A DNA stretch of 64,000 nt, taken from contig FSSI02000007.1 in assembly GCA_900149785.2 (NCBI GenBank), positions 70,492-134,491 on the forward strand, in the 5' to 3' direction. A model generated the notes under the pieces. It was not told where the DNA came from, searched no databases, and saw only the letters and a program-made list of their open reading frames with translations. This DNA is from Sodalinema lacuna_A (lineage in GTDB: Bacteria > Cyanobacteriota > Cyanobacteriia > Cyanobacteriales > Geitlerinemataceae). The translations under genes were made by a program, and so were the position numbers. Below, one piece after another: positions 1-8,565 of the stretch (its first letter is position 1; each line of letters opens with the position of its first letter).

Positions 1-688
<688 letters not shown>

Positions 689-1598
689 CTGATGGGGATG
701 TTGCTGACGGGATGATGGCAGCGCCTCATCTCGGCAACGGTTTAGTATCATATCAGACTTTGGCGTCGGTTGATACAAAAATCGAAATTTTTTTTGAGGG
801 GGTGTTTTGAGGAGTTTTCTGAGGAGGTTGTCTCTGCGGTGGCGATCGCAGCAAACAACAACGGCACCCAGACCAGTCGGACGAGTGATTTCCTCATATC
901 AGTTGAGACTTTCTGGAGACGCAGCGAAAACAGTAGCTCGAAGACTATTGTGCTGTGTTGCTCCCAGTCAGTTAAGTGGAGGAAGTGTCAGTCGCTTGGG
1001 CGGATGCCGTTGTGTGTTGGAGTCGGACAGATGTTAAAGTTAACAGCGTATTTACCTCGTTTACTAATGTGGACTGCGCTGTGGTTATCTGTCGTGAAGC
1101 CTTCTTTTGGCTTCTGATTACTACTATAGGAAACCTCAGAACCTGATGCAAGGGTATTTAACCAAACGTTACACAATTCAATTCGGTCAAAATCCCAGCT
1201 ATTTTCTAAGATTAAAAACAACACCCAGCCTAGAGAATCGGGCAATTCCACCTCGGTTATCGTCAATAGACGACAGGATTGAGTCGAGTGAGTGAAGGTG
1301 AAATCAGGGAGTCTTGGGCTGGGTGCTGTGGCGAGTTTTCTTGAGAAGCTCGCTTGAGAACCAACAACAATGAGATGTGTATTCTAGCCTCCAACGAAGG
1401 GACTGAGGGACTGAGGAACGAGGACTCGGTCTCGAAGCGGATCGGCTCGATGCTCGTCTCTCTGGATCTACTCTACTCAATTTGCGATCGCCTGACACCC
1501 AAACGACAGCAATTGTCACCTCAGCTGAGTCTCTGATTTTTTAAATTAAAGTTGTGTAACAACCCCAGTCATGTTCAAACCCGTTCAAAAAGCATCAA
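689..1598. other. Intergenic region without recognisable gene
   Basis: About 910 bp lie between tRNA-Val and the terminator at 1599. Short open frames exist on both strands (for example 807-1037 plus and 988-1266 minus), but none has a convincing ribosome-binding site, known family motif or typical codon usage. I could not match it to a known RNA gene. It may be decayed adhesin-region sequence or hold an unrecognised RNA. Confidence 0.5.
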
Positions 1599-1623
1599 GC
1601 CGACCTAGAATCTCTAGGTCGGC
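1599..1623 (-). terminator. Hairpin terminator after DUF4278 gene
   Basis: A perfect 11-bp stem GCCGACCTAGA/TCTAGGTCGGC has a 3-nt loop. On the minus strand it is followed within about 10 nt by a TTTTT run, and it lies about 75 bp downstream of the DUF4278 stop codon. It could also act in the other direction. Confidence 0.7.
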
Positions 1624-1696
1624 TCTCTTATTAACCAGCAATCTTATAACAGTTGCTGCTGGCGGCTTTTAAGTGGGACTGAGTGAGCGTCAGAGA

Positions 1697-2002
1697 CTAC
1701 GCACCCAACTCGGCGAAGGAGCGATTCAACATGCTCAGATGACGACGTTCGCTGCGACGAGTGTTGTTCATCATCAAACGGCGAGAGCGTTCTGAGACTG
1801 ATTGCGCTTGACCCGTTTCGTCGGTGCGATAGCTGACACCCCGATACTTCAGTTCAACAGTCGGTTGTTGAGTCAACGTCGGTTGAACGTTGCAGAAGCG
1901 CCAATCTAAGCCGCGATACTTGCCAACCACTTCCGTGGGGGCTTTTTCTTCGACTTGAACGGGACTGGTGTTGTAGGCAATGCCGCGATATGTGAGTTCC
2001 AT
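1697..2002 (-). CDS. DUF4278 domain protein
   Basis: This is a 101-residue protein of unknown function. It begins MELTYRGIAYNTSP and contains two more copies of the family core (GKYRGLDWR and ELKYRGVSYR), the signature of cyanobacterial DUF4278 proteins. The C-terminus is rich in Arg and Ser. The start was chosen at the ATG preceded by GGAGG eight bases upstream; the frame stays open further upstream but that part is not family-like. It is monocistronic, with a hairpin terminator downstream. The role is unknown; family members are small, soluble and widespread in cyanobacteria. Confidence 0.85.
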   Translation of the reverse strand: MELTYRGIAYNTSPVQVEEKAPTEVVGKYRGLDWRFCNVQPTLTQQPTVELKYRGVSYRTDETGQAQSVSERSRRLMMNNTRRSERRHLSMLNRSFAELGA

Positions 2003-2222
2003 GGTTTCCGCCTCCAAAGCGTGAAATGTGCAAAGAGGCGCGTTCCTTCGGGAGTTGTCCCTACTTCCGTCTCCCCTCACTTGGCTCCAACACGTTCAGA
2101 GTTTTGTGATGTGGAGAGATGAACGATTTATCTTTCTGTATCTATTGTTACCATTCTGCAAGTCGATGTCAAGGGTAGAGGATATGTTGCAACATTTCTT
2201 TACATTGTTGGGACTCTTGCCC

Positions 2223-2287
2223 CTATTCCCTGTTCCCCGTTCCCTGTTCCCTGTTCCCCGTTCCCTGTTCCCTGTTCCCCGTTCCCC
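2223..2287. repeat. Heptanucleotide tandem repeat (TTCCCTG / TTCCCCG)
   Basis: About nine direct copies of a 7-bp unit alternating TTCCCTG and TTCCCCG lie directly upstream of lipA. They resemble the short tandemly repeated repetitive (STRR) sequences of filamentous cyanobacteria. A possible -10 box, TACAAT at 2294-2299, follows immediately, so copy number could alter the spacing of lipA promoter elements. Confidence 0.85.
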
Positions 2288-2335
2288 CCACGGTACAATA
2301 AAGCCTCAAGCTCTCTTGCAATAGGTAGATTAACT

Positions 2336-3235
2336 GTGGAGCAAGTCAACCTCAAACCCGACTGGTTGCGCGTCAAAGCCCCCCAATGGCAACGAGTCGG
2401 CAACGTTAAAGAGATTCTGCGAGACCTCAGCCTCAACACCGTGTGCGAGGAAGCCTCTTGTCCGAACATTGGGGAATGCTTCAATAACGGGACGGCAACG
2501 TTTCTGATTATGGGGCCGGCTTGTACCCGCGCCTGTCCGTATTGTGACATTGACTTCGAGAAGAAACCCCAGCCCCTCGATGTCAACGAACCTCAGCATC
2601 TCGGGGAAGCGGTGCGGCGGTTGAACCTGAATCATGTGGTGATCACGTCTGTGAACCGAGATGATCTCCCCGACGGGGGTGCGTCTCAGTTTGTTCGCTG
2701 TATCGAAGCGGTGCGTCGCCTGTCTCCGGGAACGACCATTGAGGTGCTAATTCCTGACCTGTGCGGGAACTGGGCGGCCCTCGCGACGATTCTCGAAGCA
2801 CAACCAGAAGTCCTCAACCATAATACAGAGACCGTGCCGCGTCTGTACCGTCGCACTCGTCCCCAGGGTGATTATCAACGGAGTTTAGAGTTGTTACGAC
2901 GAACTCGGCAGATGGCCCCTTGGATTTACAGTAAATCGGGAATTATGGTGGGACTCGGAGAAGACGATCCTGAGGTGCGTCAGGTGATGCAAGATTTGCG
3001 GGCCGTTGATTGCGATATCCTCACCTTGGGACAATATCTACAACCGAGTCAGAAACATCTGGGCGTTAAAGCGTTTATCAGCCCTCAACAGTTTGATGCT
3101 TGGCGCGAGTATGGGGAGTCGATTGGCTTCTTGCAGGTGGTGGCTTCTCCTCTGACTCGTAGTTCCTATCACGCCGAACAGGTGCGATCGCTCATGGAAC
3201 GATATCCACGCACGCCAGCCCCGATTCAGCGATGA
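2336..3235 (+). CDS. lipA: Lipoyl synthase
   Basis: This radical SAM enzyme inserts two sulfurs into octanoyl groups on lipoyl domains of the 2-oxoacid dehydrogenases and the glycine cleavage H protein. At 299 residues it has normal family length. Both cluster motifs are present: the auxiliary Cx4Cx5C (CEEASCPNIGEC, about residues 38-49), the radical SAM Cx3Cx2C (CTRACPYC, about 64-71), and the C-terminal RSSYHAE. The start is GTG at 2336, since no ATG is placed better. The stop overlaps the next gene's start (ATGA), so lipA and rdgB are probably co-translated. Confidence 0.96.
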   Translation: MEQVNLKPDWLRVKAPQWQRVGNVKEILRDLSLNTVCEEASCPNIGECFNNGTATFLIMGPACTRACPYCDIDFEKKPQPLDVNEPQHLGEAVRRLNLNHVVITSVNRDDLPDGGASQFVRCIEAVRRLSPGTTIEVLIPDLCGNWAALATILEAQPEVLNHNTETVPRLYRRTRPQGDYQRSLELLRRTRQMAPWIYSKSGIMVGLGEDDPEVRQVMQDLRAVDCDILTLGQYLQPSQKHLGVKAFISPQQFDAWREYGESIGFLQVVASPLTRSSYHAEQVRSLMERYPRTPAPIQR

Positions 3236-3819
3236 CCACTTTAATTGTTGCCACCGGGAATCCCGGTAAACTCAAGGAGATGCAGCAGTATCTTCAAGAC
3301 ACGGATTGGGATTTGCACTGGGATTTGCAGTTGAAACCCGCCGATCTTGAGGTTGACGAAACCGGGACCACCTTCGCCGACAATGCTCGTCTGAAAGCAG
3401 CCACCGTGGCGCAAGCGACCGGACAATGGGCGATCGCCGACGACTCAGGACTCGCGGTCGATGCCCTCGATGGTCGGCCAGGTATCCATTCAGCCCGTTA
3501 TGGGACCGACGATCGCGATCGCATCGAGCGGCTTCTGAGGGAACTCGGCGATCGCAGCGATCGCCAGGCCCAATTCATCTGCGCGATCGCCCTAGCCAAT
3601 CCCCAAGGGGCGATCATTCTCGACGTTCAAGGCCGCTGTCCCGGACAAATCCTCCATCAACCCCAGGGAGACGGCGGCTTTGGCTACGATCCCATCTTTT
3701 GGGTCGAAGCCGAACAGCAAACCTTCGCTCAAATGTCCCCCGAGCGCAAAAAAGCCTGTAGTCACCGGGGTCTAGCCTTCAAGGAACTGCTACCCAAACT
3801 GGCTGAAATTCAACCCTAG
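3232..3819 (+). CDS. rdgB: XTP/dITP pyrophosphatase (RdgB/HAM1 family)
   Basis: It hydrolyses non-canonical purine nucleoside triphosphates (dITP, XTP) to monophosphates, cleaning the nucleotide pool. The 195-residue protein has all family landmarks: N-terminal ATGNPGKLKEM, central ADDSGLAVDAL with the metal-binding Asp residues, GGFGYDPIF, and the C-terminal SHRGLAFK. It starts inside the lipA stop region with a 4-bp overlap, indicating translational coupling. It faces the convergent thioesterase gene with a gap of only 6 bp and no evident terminator. Confidence 0.95.
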   Translation: MTTLIVATGNPGKLKEMQQYLQDTDWDLHWDLQLKPADLEVDETGTTFADNARLKAATVAQATGQWAIADDSGLAVDALDGRPGIHSARYGTDDRDRIERLLRELGDRSDRQAQFICAIALANPQGAIILDVQGRCPGQILHQPQGDGGFGYDPIFWVEAEQQTFAQMSPERKKACSHRGLAFKELLPKLAEIQP

Positions 3820-3825
3820 GAGACT

Positions 3826-4305
3826 CTAGGAGGTTTGAGTCAACTTGGCCAAGACCTCATCCAACACCGGGGGGAGGCGGCGCATAATTTTACCTTTCTC
3901 GCGATCGACCGTGACCAAGGTCACACGCGCACTGAGAAAGGGGTCGCCTCCCTCCATCGGCACAATTTGGTAATCCCAATTGAGGCGGACTCCCGCCCCT
4001 GGTTCCATCGAGGTTCGCACAATCGCCGTTTCCCCCAGACGCATCGCTCGGTGATAGCGCGTCGATAACTCCACCACCAACAACTCACAGCCGAGAGCGA
4101 CCAAGTCCGCGTAATCAATGCCAATCGATCGCAGACATTCAATACGGGCCTCCTCCATCCAAGCAATATACTGTCCATGCCAAACCACACCGCCATAGTC
4201 CGTATGGTGAGGATGGGCGCGAACGGGGTACTCGAACCATAAGCCATCTTCAGCCACAACGCGGTTTTGGATTGCCCCAGTGGGGAGATGTTCTGAATTT
4301 CGCAT
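3826..4305 (-). CDS. Hotdog-fold acyl-CoA thioesterase
   Basis: A 4HBT-family thioesterase of about 159 residues. The active-site region HTDYGGVVWHGQYIAWMEEARIE (shown in two parts: HTDYGGVVWHG and YIAWMEEARIE) contains the family Asp and the helix that follows. Cyanobacterial members include 1,4-dihydroxy-2-naphthoyl-CoA hydrolase of phylloquinone synthesis and YbgC/FadM-type enzymes, and the sequence alone does not say which this is. TTG and GTG codons upstream (to 4320) could also initiate. I chose the ATG at 4305; no strong ribosome-binding site decides it. It is convergent with rdgB. Confidence 0.82.
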   Translation of the reverse strand: MRNSEHLPTGAIQNRVVAEDGLWFEYPVRAHPHHTDYGGVVWHGQYIAWMEEARIECLRSIGIDYADLVALGCELLVVELSTRYHRAMRLGETAIVRTSMEPGAGVRLNWDYQIVPMEGGDPFLSARVTLVTVDREKGKIMRRLPPVLDEVLAKLTQTS

Positions 4306-4456
4306 CACAAATCGTTTCAAAACGCTACATTTCTACAAATTTTGTGCCGGTCAACGGGCTTATCCTTAATGGTAGTGTCGTTGCAGACTTTTGGGGACAC
4401 CGCAGCCGAACGGTACACCCTGGCATCACTTGTTGTAAATACCCGATACCAAAATT

Positions 4457-5278
4457 ATGATTGAAAGAATTCTTGTTGCCGTCGCCGGACGGGGGTTGTG
4501 CGAAGAGATGCTCAACCAACTCCTTGAGATTCCGGAGATTCAGCGAGCCGAAATTACTGTCCTTCACGTGGTCCCCCCTCAAGTCTCCGCTGATTTGGTC
4601 TCCGAGAAACTTGAAGAAGGGGGACGTGTCTTGGCCCAAGCCGTTAAATCCCTCAAAGTTGATCCGAGTAAGATTAACCCCCGCCTCAAGCAAGGCGATC
4701 CCAAAACCATCGTCTGCGACGTGGCGAAAGAGGAAAACGCCGATTTGATCATCATGGGATCTCGGGGATTGGGTCGTCTCGTCTCAATTCTAGAGAACTC
4801 CGTCAGTCAGTATGTCTTTCAACTGGCCGATCGCCCCATGTTACTCGTCAAGGATGAGGTGTACGTCAAACGGCTCAAACGAGTGATGGTGGCCCTCGAT
4901 GCCTCTGAATCGGCTCAAGAGTCCTTAGATCTGACCTTATCTTGGGTTAAAGATCTCAAAGATGCCAAACTGCTGCTGACCCACGTCAACCCACCCGATA
5001 AGAACGTGGCCCCGGAAAATGATCCGGTGTTGAAAGCCGCCAACGAGAAAGCCAAACGTCTTGGCTTACAAACCCAAAGTCTCATCACCTCCGGGAAAGC
5101 CGGCCCGGAAATTTGCCGCATTGCGGAAGAGGAAAACGTCGATCTGTTGGTGTTAGGATCGCCCGATCGCCGTCCGAACATTGCCAAAGCCTTACCGGAT
5201 CTCGATCGCCTTCTCGGCCAGTCCTTGTCTGACTATGTGCGAGTGTATGCCAACTGTCCCGTGTTACTCGCACGTTAA
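4457..5278 (+). CDS. Tandem universal stress protein (UspA family)
   Basis: The 273-residue protein has two Usp folds, about residues 1-135 and 140-273. The first begins MIERILVAVAG and ends LADRPMLLVKD; the second begins RVMVALDASESAQ and ends YANCPVLLAR. The nucleotide-binding loops (IMGSRGLGRL and VLGSPDRRP) depart from the Gx2Gx9G(S/T) ATP-binding consensus, so it may belong to the non-ATP-binding class. It is cytosolic, with a stress role inferred from the family only. It is monocistronic, followed at 5319 by a strong hairpin terminator. Confidence 0.92.
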   Translation: MIERILVAVAGRGLCEEMLNQLLEIPEIQRAEITVLHVVPPQVSADLVSEKLEEGGRVLAQAVKSLKVDPSKINPRLKQGDPKTIVCDVAKEENADLIIMGSRGLGRLVSILENSVSQYVFQLADRPMLLVKDEVYVKRLKRVMVALDASESAQESLDLTLSWVKDLKDAKLLLTHVNPPDKNVAPENDPVLKAANEKAKRLGLQTQSLITSGKAGPEICRIAEEENVDLLVLGSPDRRPNIAKALPDLDRLLGQSLSDYVRVYANCPVLLAR

Positions 5279-5318
5279 AGACGCGTTATAGACTCTCTCC
5301 CCCAACGAGTCCCAACGT

Positions 5319-5353
5319 TAAACCCCCAGTTTCCCGAAGAAACTGGGGGTTTA
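5319..5353. terminator. Strong bidirectional hairpin between usp and psbM
   Basis: A perfect 15-bp inverted repeat (TAAACCCCCAGTTTC and its complement) has a 5-nt CCGAA loop. It stands between the ends of the convergent usp and psbM genes and can end transcription from both sides. T-rich ends are built into the stem. Confidence 0.85.
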
Positions 5354-5396
5354 GCGACACTGGGGTGAGCCACAACGATCACGGCGTGTCGTTGGC

Positions 5397-5501
5397 TTAG
5401 CTCTCCCGGCTTTGGGTCTGAATATACAGAATTAACAAGAAAACCGTAGGCACGAGTACAAATAAAAGACTCGCTACAAAACCAAGATCATTAACTTCCA
5501 T
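5397..5501 (-). CDS. psbM: Photosystem II reaction centre protein M
   Basis: The 34-residue product reads MEVNDLGFVASLLFVLVP, then a single transmembrane helix ending ILYIQTQSRES. This is nearly the standard PsbM sequence. PsbM is a one-helix thylakoid subunit at the photosystem II dimer interface. The start has GAGG six bases upstream. The gene is very short but unmistakable by sequence and length. It lies 43 bp downstream of the ferredoxin gene on the same strand. Confidence 0.96.
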   Translation of the reverse strand: MEVNDLGFVASLLFVLVPTVFLLILYIQTQSRES

Positions 5502-5544
5502 AGAAAGCCTCGAGCATCTTAAACAATGAAGCTTCTCTAGGATA

Positions 5545-5841
5545 TCATGGCTTGGTTTTAATGCTCACCTCACCATTGACTTGTACTTGACAAGCGAGAC
5601 GATAGCTGTCAGGTTTTTTGCGCAACTTACGCTTTTCAGTTTCCGTCGGCGGTGACAAGTTCTCCATCCCCTCAATGACTTCAACAATGCAGGTGCCACA
5701 TTGTCCATAGCCACCACAGTTCGTCAGCTTGCCCCAAGTTTTATAGACATCAACCTTATTTTCAAGGGCTTTCATCCGTAAATTTGCACCATCGGCTGCG
5801 ACAATTTCCAAGTCCTCGTTAACAAACTTAATATTAGCCAT
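5545..5841 (-). CDS. Plant-type [2Fe-2S] ferredoxin
   Basis: A 98-residue ferredoxin-fold protein beginning MANIKFVNEDLEIVAADG. The cluster ligands are seen as CGGYGQCGTC (Cx5CxxC) and a fourth Cys in YRLACQ. The spacing differs from the Cx4CxxC of photosynthetic PetF, so it belongs with minor cyanobacterial ferredoxins of the slr0148 type (my assignment from pattern, not a search). The start was chosen at the ATG with GGAGA six bases upstream; the open frame extends another 20 codons. It sits just upstream of psbM on the same strand, possibly co-transcribed. Partner unknown. Confidence 0.88.
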   Translation of the reverse strand: MANIKFVNEDLEIVAADGANLRMKALENKVDVYKTWGKLTNCGGYGQCGTCIVEVIEGMENLSPPTETEKRKLRKKPDSYRLACQVQVNGEVSIKTKP

Positions 5842-6014
5842 GGGTACTCTCCATCTGTGGGTTTGGCTTACAACAATTCGGGGGTATTTTGATGTTAACA
5901 ATCTTTACGGTTTTTGTAAAATATTGTTAACTCAAGCCCACGTTGAGGTTCAGGGGAACGACCCCTCCGGCTGATGTTTGCCGACGCTTGTCCAATTGTG
6001 CCAGCGATCGCCTC

Positions 6015-7697
6015 CTAGAAGCGTCCCTGAATCTCATCCGTAAAGGGATAATTACTAACAGCGCGTTGTAACTGAGCCAAAGAGCGGTTATAGCCCAAAA
6101 TCGCCGTGACCAGATTTCCTTGGGCCTGAGTTAAATCATTTTGAGCCGAAATCACATCCGTTTGCGTTCCCACTCCAGCGCGAAACCGCAACCGGGCTAA
6201 CTCCAGACTCTCCTCGGCCAACTCCAGAGCGACCGTGGCTCGACTGACATTGTCTAAACGAGAGTCAAGTTGATAGTAAGATTCCTCAACTTCCACGCGC
6301 ACCTGATTACGCGCATCCGCAAACCGAACTTCTGCCGACTCTTCTTCGAGTTCGAGTTGGCGAACCTGAGCCGCCCGAGCGCCACCATCAAAGAGACTCC
6401 ATTGCATCTGGACTCCCGCTGAATAGCCCTCCGTGAGACCGCCCACATCATCGCCGGAGGTGTCAATGAGGTTGGCTGAGCCAAACAGAGAAAATTGGGG
6501 GAGCGCCTGCGATCGCACCGCCCGTTGTTGTTCTTGAGCGATATCGCGATCGACTAACTGCTGCTGCAACTCCGCGCGATTGCGTAAGGCTAAAATAATC
6601 GTTTGCTCGAGATCCAACTCCCACACGCCCGCTAAATCCACCGGATCAGCCGCCGCTAGATCCACCGATTGGGGGACATTCAACACCCGCGCCAACCGTC
6701 GTCGAGCCACCCGTTGACTCGCTAAGGCTTCATTGAGCGCTTGCTGATCATTCGCCAGCTGCACTTCAGCCCGCAAGACATCAAACCGAGTCCCCACCCC
6801 AGCTTGTTCTAAGGCTTGAGCATCCTCTAAACTCTGTTGAGCATTCTCCACCGCCGAGCGATTAATCTGCACACTCATATCCGCATCTTGGATATCGTAG
6901 TACGCCTCGCTCACCTGTAAGCGGACCTGCTCTAGCTGTCGTTCAATTTCCAACTCCGTCGTGCGCACCTGGGCCTCGGCTGCGGCAATCCGGGCTGAGC
7001 GTCCCCCAAAATCGAAGAGAGTATAATTGACCCTCAGTTCCGTATTCCAAGTAATCGACGTGGGATCGGTTTGAATCGGCGATCGCTCCCCCAGGGTGTC
7101 CTCTTGGCGGCGGATACTAATACGAGCATTCGCCGAATCACTCCAAGTCAAGTTCGAGGAGAGATTCACCCCCGGAAATAACTCCGCTTGAGTTTCCCGT
7201 AAACTGGCCAAACTGCGTTCGAGATTGACACGACTTTGCTGAAGATCAAGATTATTGCGAACCGCCAGTTCTAACGCTTGATTGAGACTAATCGGCTGCG
7301 TCCCCACAATTTCAACCTCCTCCGTGCGAGTGGGGAAGCGTAGGAGATTAGGATGAGGGTCAAGATAGGACGGGGCCGGCTCATCCGGTGCAATGGGCGT
7401 CGCCCCAGACGGTTGGAGAAAGTCCGAAACATTGGGTCGGTTTGGCGCTTGTGACGTTTGAGCCTGGCGCGACTCCATCTCAGGAGTGGCCAAGTCCGCC
7501 GCCGACGATTGAGGTGGGACGGGGTCAGCCTCTAACGAGTCCACCGTAAGCTGTTTAGAGACAACGCGATCGCCGTCGGAAACGGTGTCTGGGGTTAAGT
7601 CTTTACCTAACGCTTTCGGGGTGGCTTGAACCTCAACACAATTGAGGGCGATGGTGGCTGTTAAGCTAATCACCATCCAATCACGCAATCTGGTCAT
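6015..7697 (-). CDS. TolC-like outer-membrane efflux protein
   Basis: The product is about 560 residues. A signal peptide follows MTRLRDWMVISLTATIALN, then a Pro/Ser-rich linker to about residue 125, then two OEP repeats. The first carries ISLNQALELAVRNNLDLQQSRVNL and the second a parallel region with ALRNRAELQQQ, long coiled-coil helices and a VGTQTDVISAQNDL motif. Such proteins form trimeric channels spanning outer membrane and periplasm for type I secretion or RND/ABC efflux. No inner-membrane partner lies beside it, as is common for cyanobacterial TolC. I chose the start at the signal peptide; an in-frame ATG exists 23 codons upstream. Confidence 0.9.
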   Translation of the reverse strand: MTRLRDWMVISLTATIALNCVEVQATPKALGKDLTPDTVSDGDRVVSKQLTVDSLEADPVPPQSSAADLATPEMESRQAQTSQAPNRPNVSDFLQPSGATPIAPDEPAPSYLDPHPNLLRFPTRTEEVEIVGTQPISLNQALELAVRNNLDLQQSRVNLERSLASLRETQAELFPGVNLSSNLTWSDSANARISIRRQEDTLGERSPIQTDPTSITWNTELRVNYTLFDFGGRSARIAAAEAQVRTTELEIERQLEQVRLQVSEAYYDIQDADMSVQINRSAVENAQQSLEDAQALEQAGVGTRFDVLRAEVQLANDQQALNEALASQRVARRRLARVLNVPQSVDLAAADPVDLAGVWELDLEQTIILALRNRAELQQQLVDRDIAQEQQRAVRSQALPQFSLFGSANLIDTSGDDVGGLTEGYSAGVQMQWSLFDGGARAAQVRQLELEEESAEVRFADARNQVRVEVEESYYQLDSRLDNVSRATVALELAEESLELARLRFRAGVGTQTDVISAQNDLTQAQGNLVTAILGYNRSLAQLQRAVSNYPFTDEIQGRF

Positions 7698-8026
7698 ATG
7701 CTTCGTCTGAAATTCGCCAAGCGTCGGACAAGTAGCTAACGTCCTTTGCAACAGAAGTCTGGGCAATTCGGGATTGTCCCCTTAGCACCATAGCAGTTCA
7801 TTTGAGAGGTTGGACGGAAAATGGGCAAAAATTTCCTCGGGTCCTTGAGTTCCCCCCTCGGCGATCGCCCCACGAGCCTGTTGCGGCGGCGGCGATCGCG
7901 ATACGATGACGATACGATGGCGACGGTTAACTTGCCGATGCCGTTCCCGAGAGCAACTCCATCGCAACTCCTGAGCTTATTAGCCCGTCATCGAGTTCCC
8001 TATCGTTCTGATTCATTTCCATCGTT

Positions 8027-8554
8027 GTGAGTACCCCTGAAGCAACCGACCTGGCCCGTATCCACTACGAAACCGCCAAAGAGCAGTTTGAGATGGGTCA
8101 ATATCGCCAAGCCGTCACCTCCCTAGAACGAGCCAGCGCCCTCATCGAACGGGCCAGCCCCCTCGGCGGAGACATTCAAATTTGGCTCATCACCGCCTAC
8201 CAAGCCGTGGGCGACTATCCCGCCGCCCTTAGCCTCTGTCGTAAACTCGCCCGTCACCCCAACTGGGCCACCCGCCAACAGAGTCGTCGTTTACTGGCGA
8301 TTTTAGAAGCCCCCCGCCTGGCCTCTCGCCCCGAGTGGAACGTCAGTATTCCTGATCTCAACTCGGCCGAGGTCGCCCAGCCGAGCGATCGCAAAGGCTC
8401 CAACCCCAGCGGTCCTCGTCGTCCCAAACCCCGTCCTATCCGTGAACCCGAGCCAATTGATCCCAGCCAAATCAACCGATCAGACAATCAATTTATTTGG
8501 TTTGCCCTGATCAGTAGTCTACTGATTCTGACCGCCCTACTGGGTTTTAGCTGA
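8027..8554 (+). CDS. Small TPR protein with C-terminal membrane anchor
   Basis: A 175-residue protein with a GTG start. Residues 8-90 form two to three TPR-like helical hairpins (ARIHYETAKEQFEMGQYRQA and IWLITAYQAVGDYPAALSL). A Pro/Arg-rich linker follows (about 110-145), then one hydrophobic helix at the extreme C-terminus (FIWFALISSLLILTALLGF). This makes it a tail-anchored protein with its TPR domain probably in the cytoplasm. Family members are conserved in cyanobacteria, but I know of no assigned function. It converges on cobQ with an 11-bp gap. Confidence 0.8.
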   Translation: MSTPEATDLARIHYETAKEQFEMGQYRQAVTSLERASALIERASPLGGDIQIWLITAYQAVGDYPAALSLCRKLARHPNWATRQQSRRLLAILEAPRLASRPEWNVSIPDLNSAEVAQPSDRKGSNPSGPRRPKPRPIREPEPIDPSQINRSDNQFIWFALISSLLILTALLGFS

Positions 8555-8565
8555 GGTTGCGCCGC

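Noticed and set aside
807..1037. 76-codon Arg/Ser-rich frame after tRNA-Val
   Set aside because: No ribosome-binding site, no domain, Cys/Arg-rich composition typical of chance frames.
2200..2586. Minus-strand open frame of 128 codons opposite the heptamer repeats and lipA
   Set aside because: It is antisense to clear lipA coding sequence and its C-terminal part is only repeat-encoded GEQGTGN.
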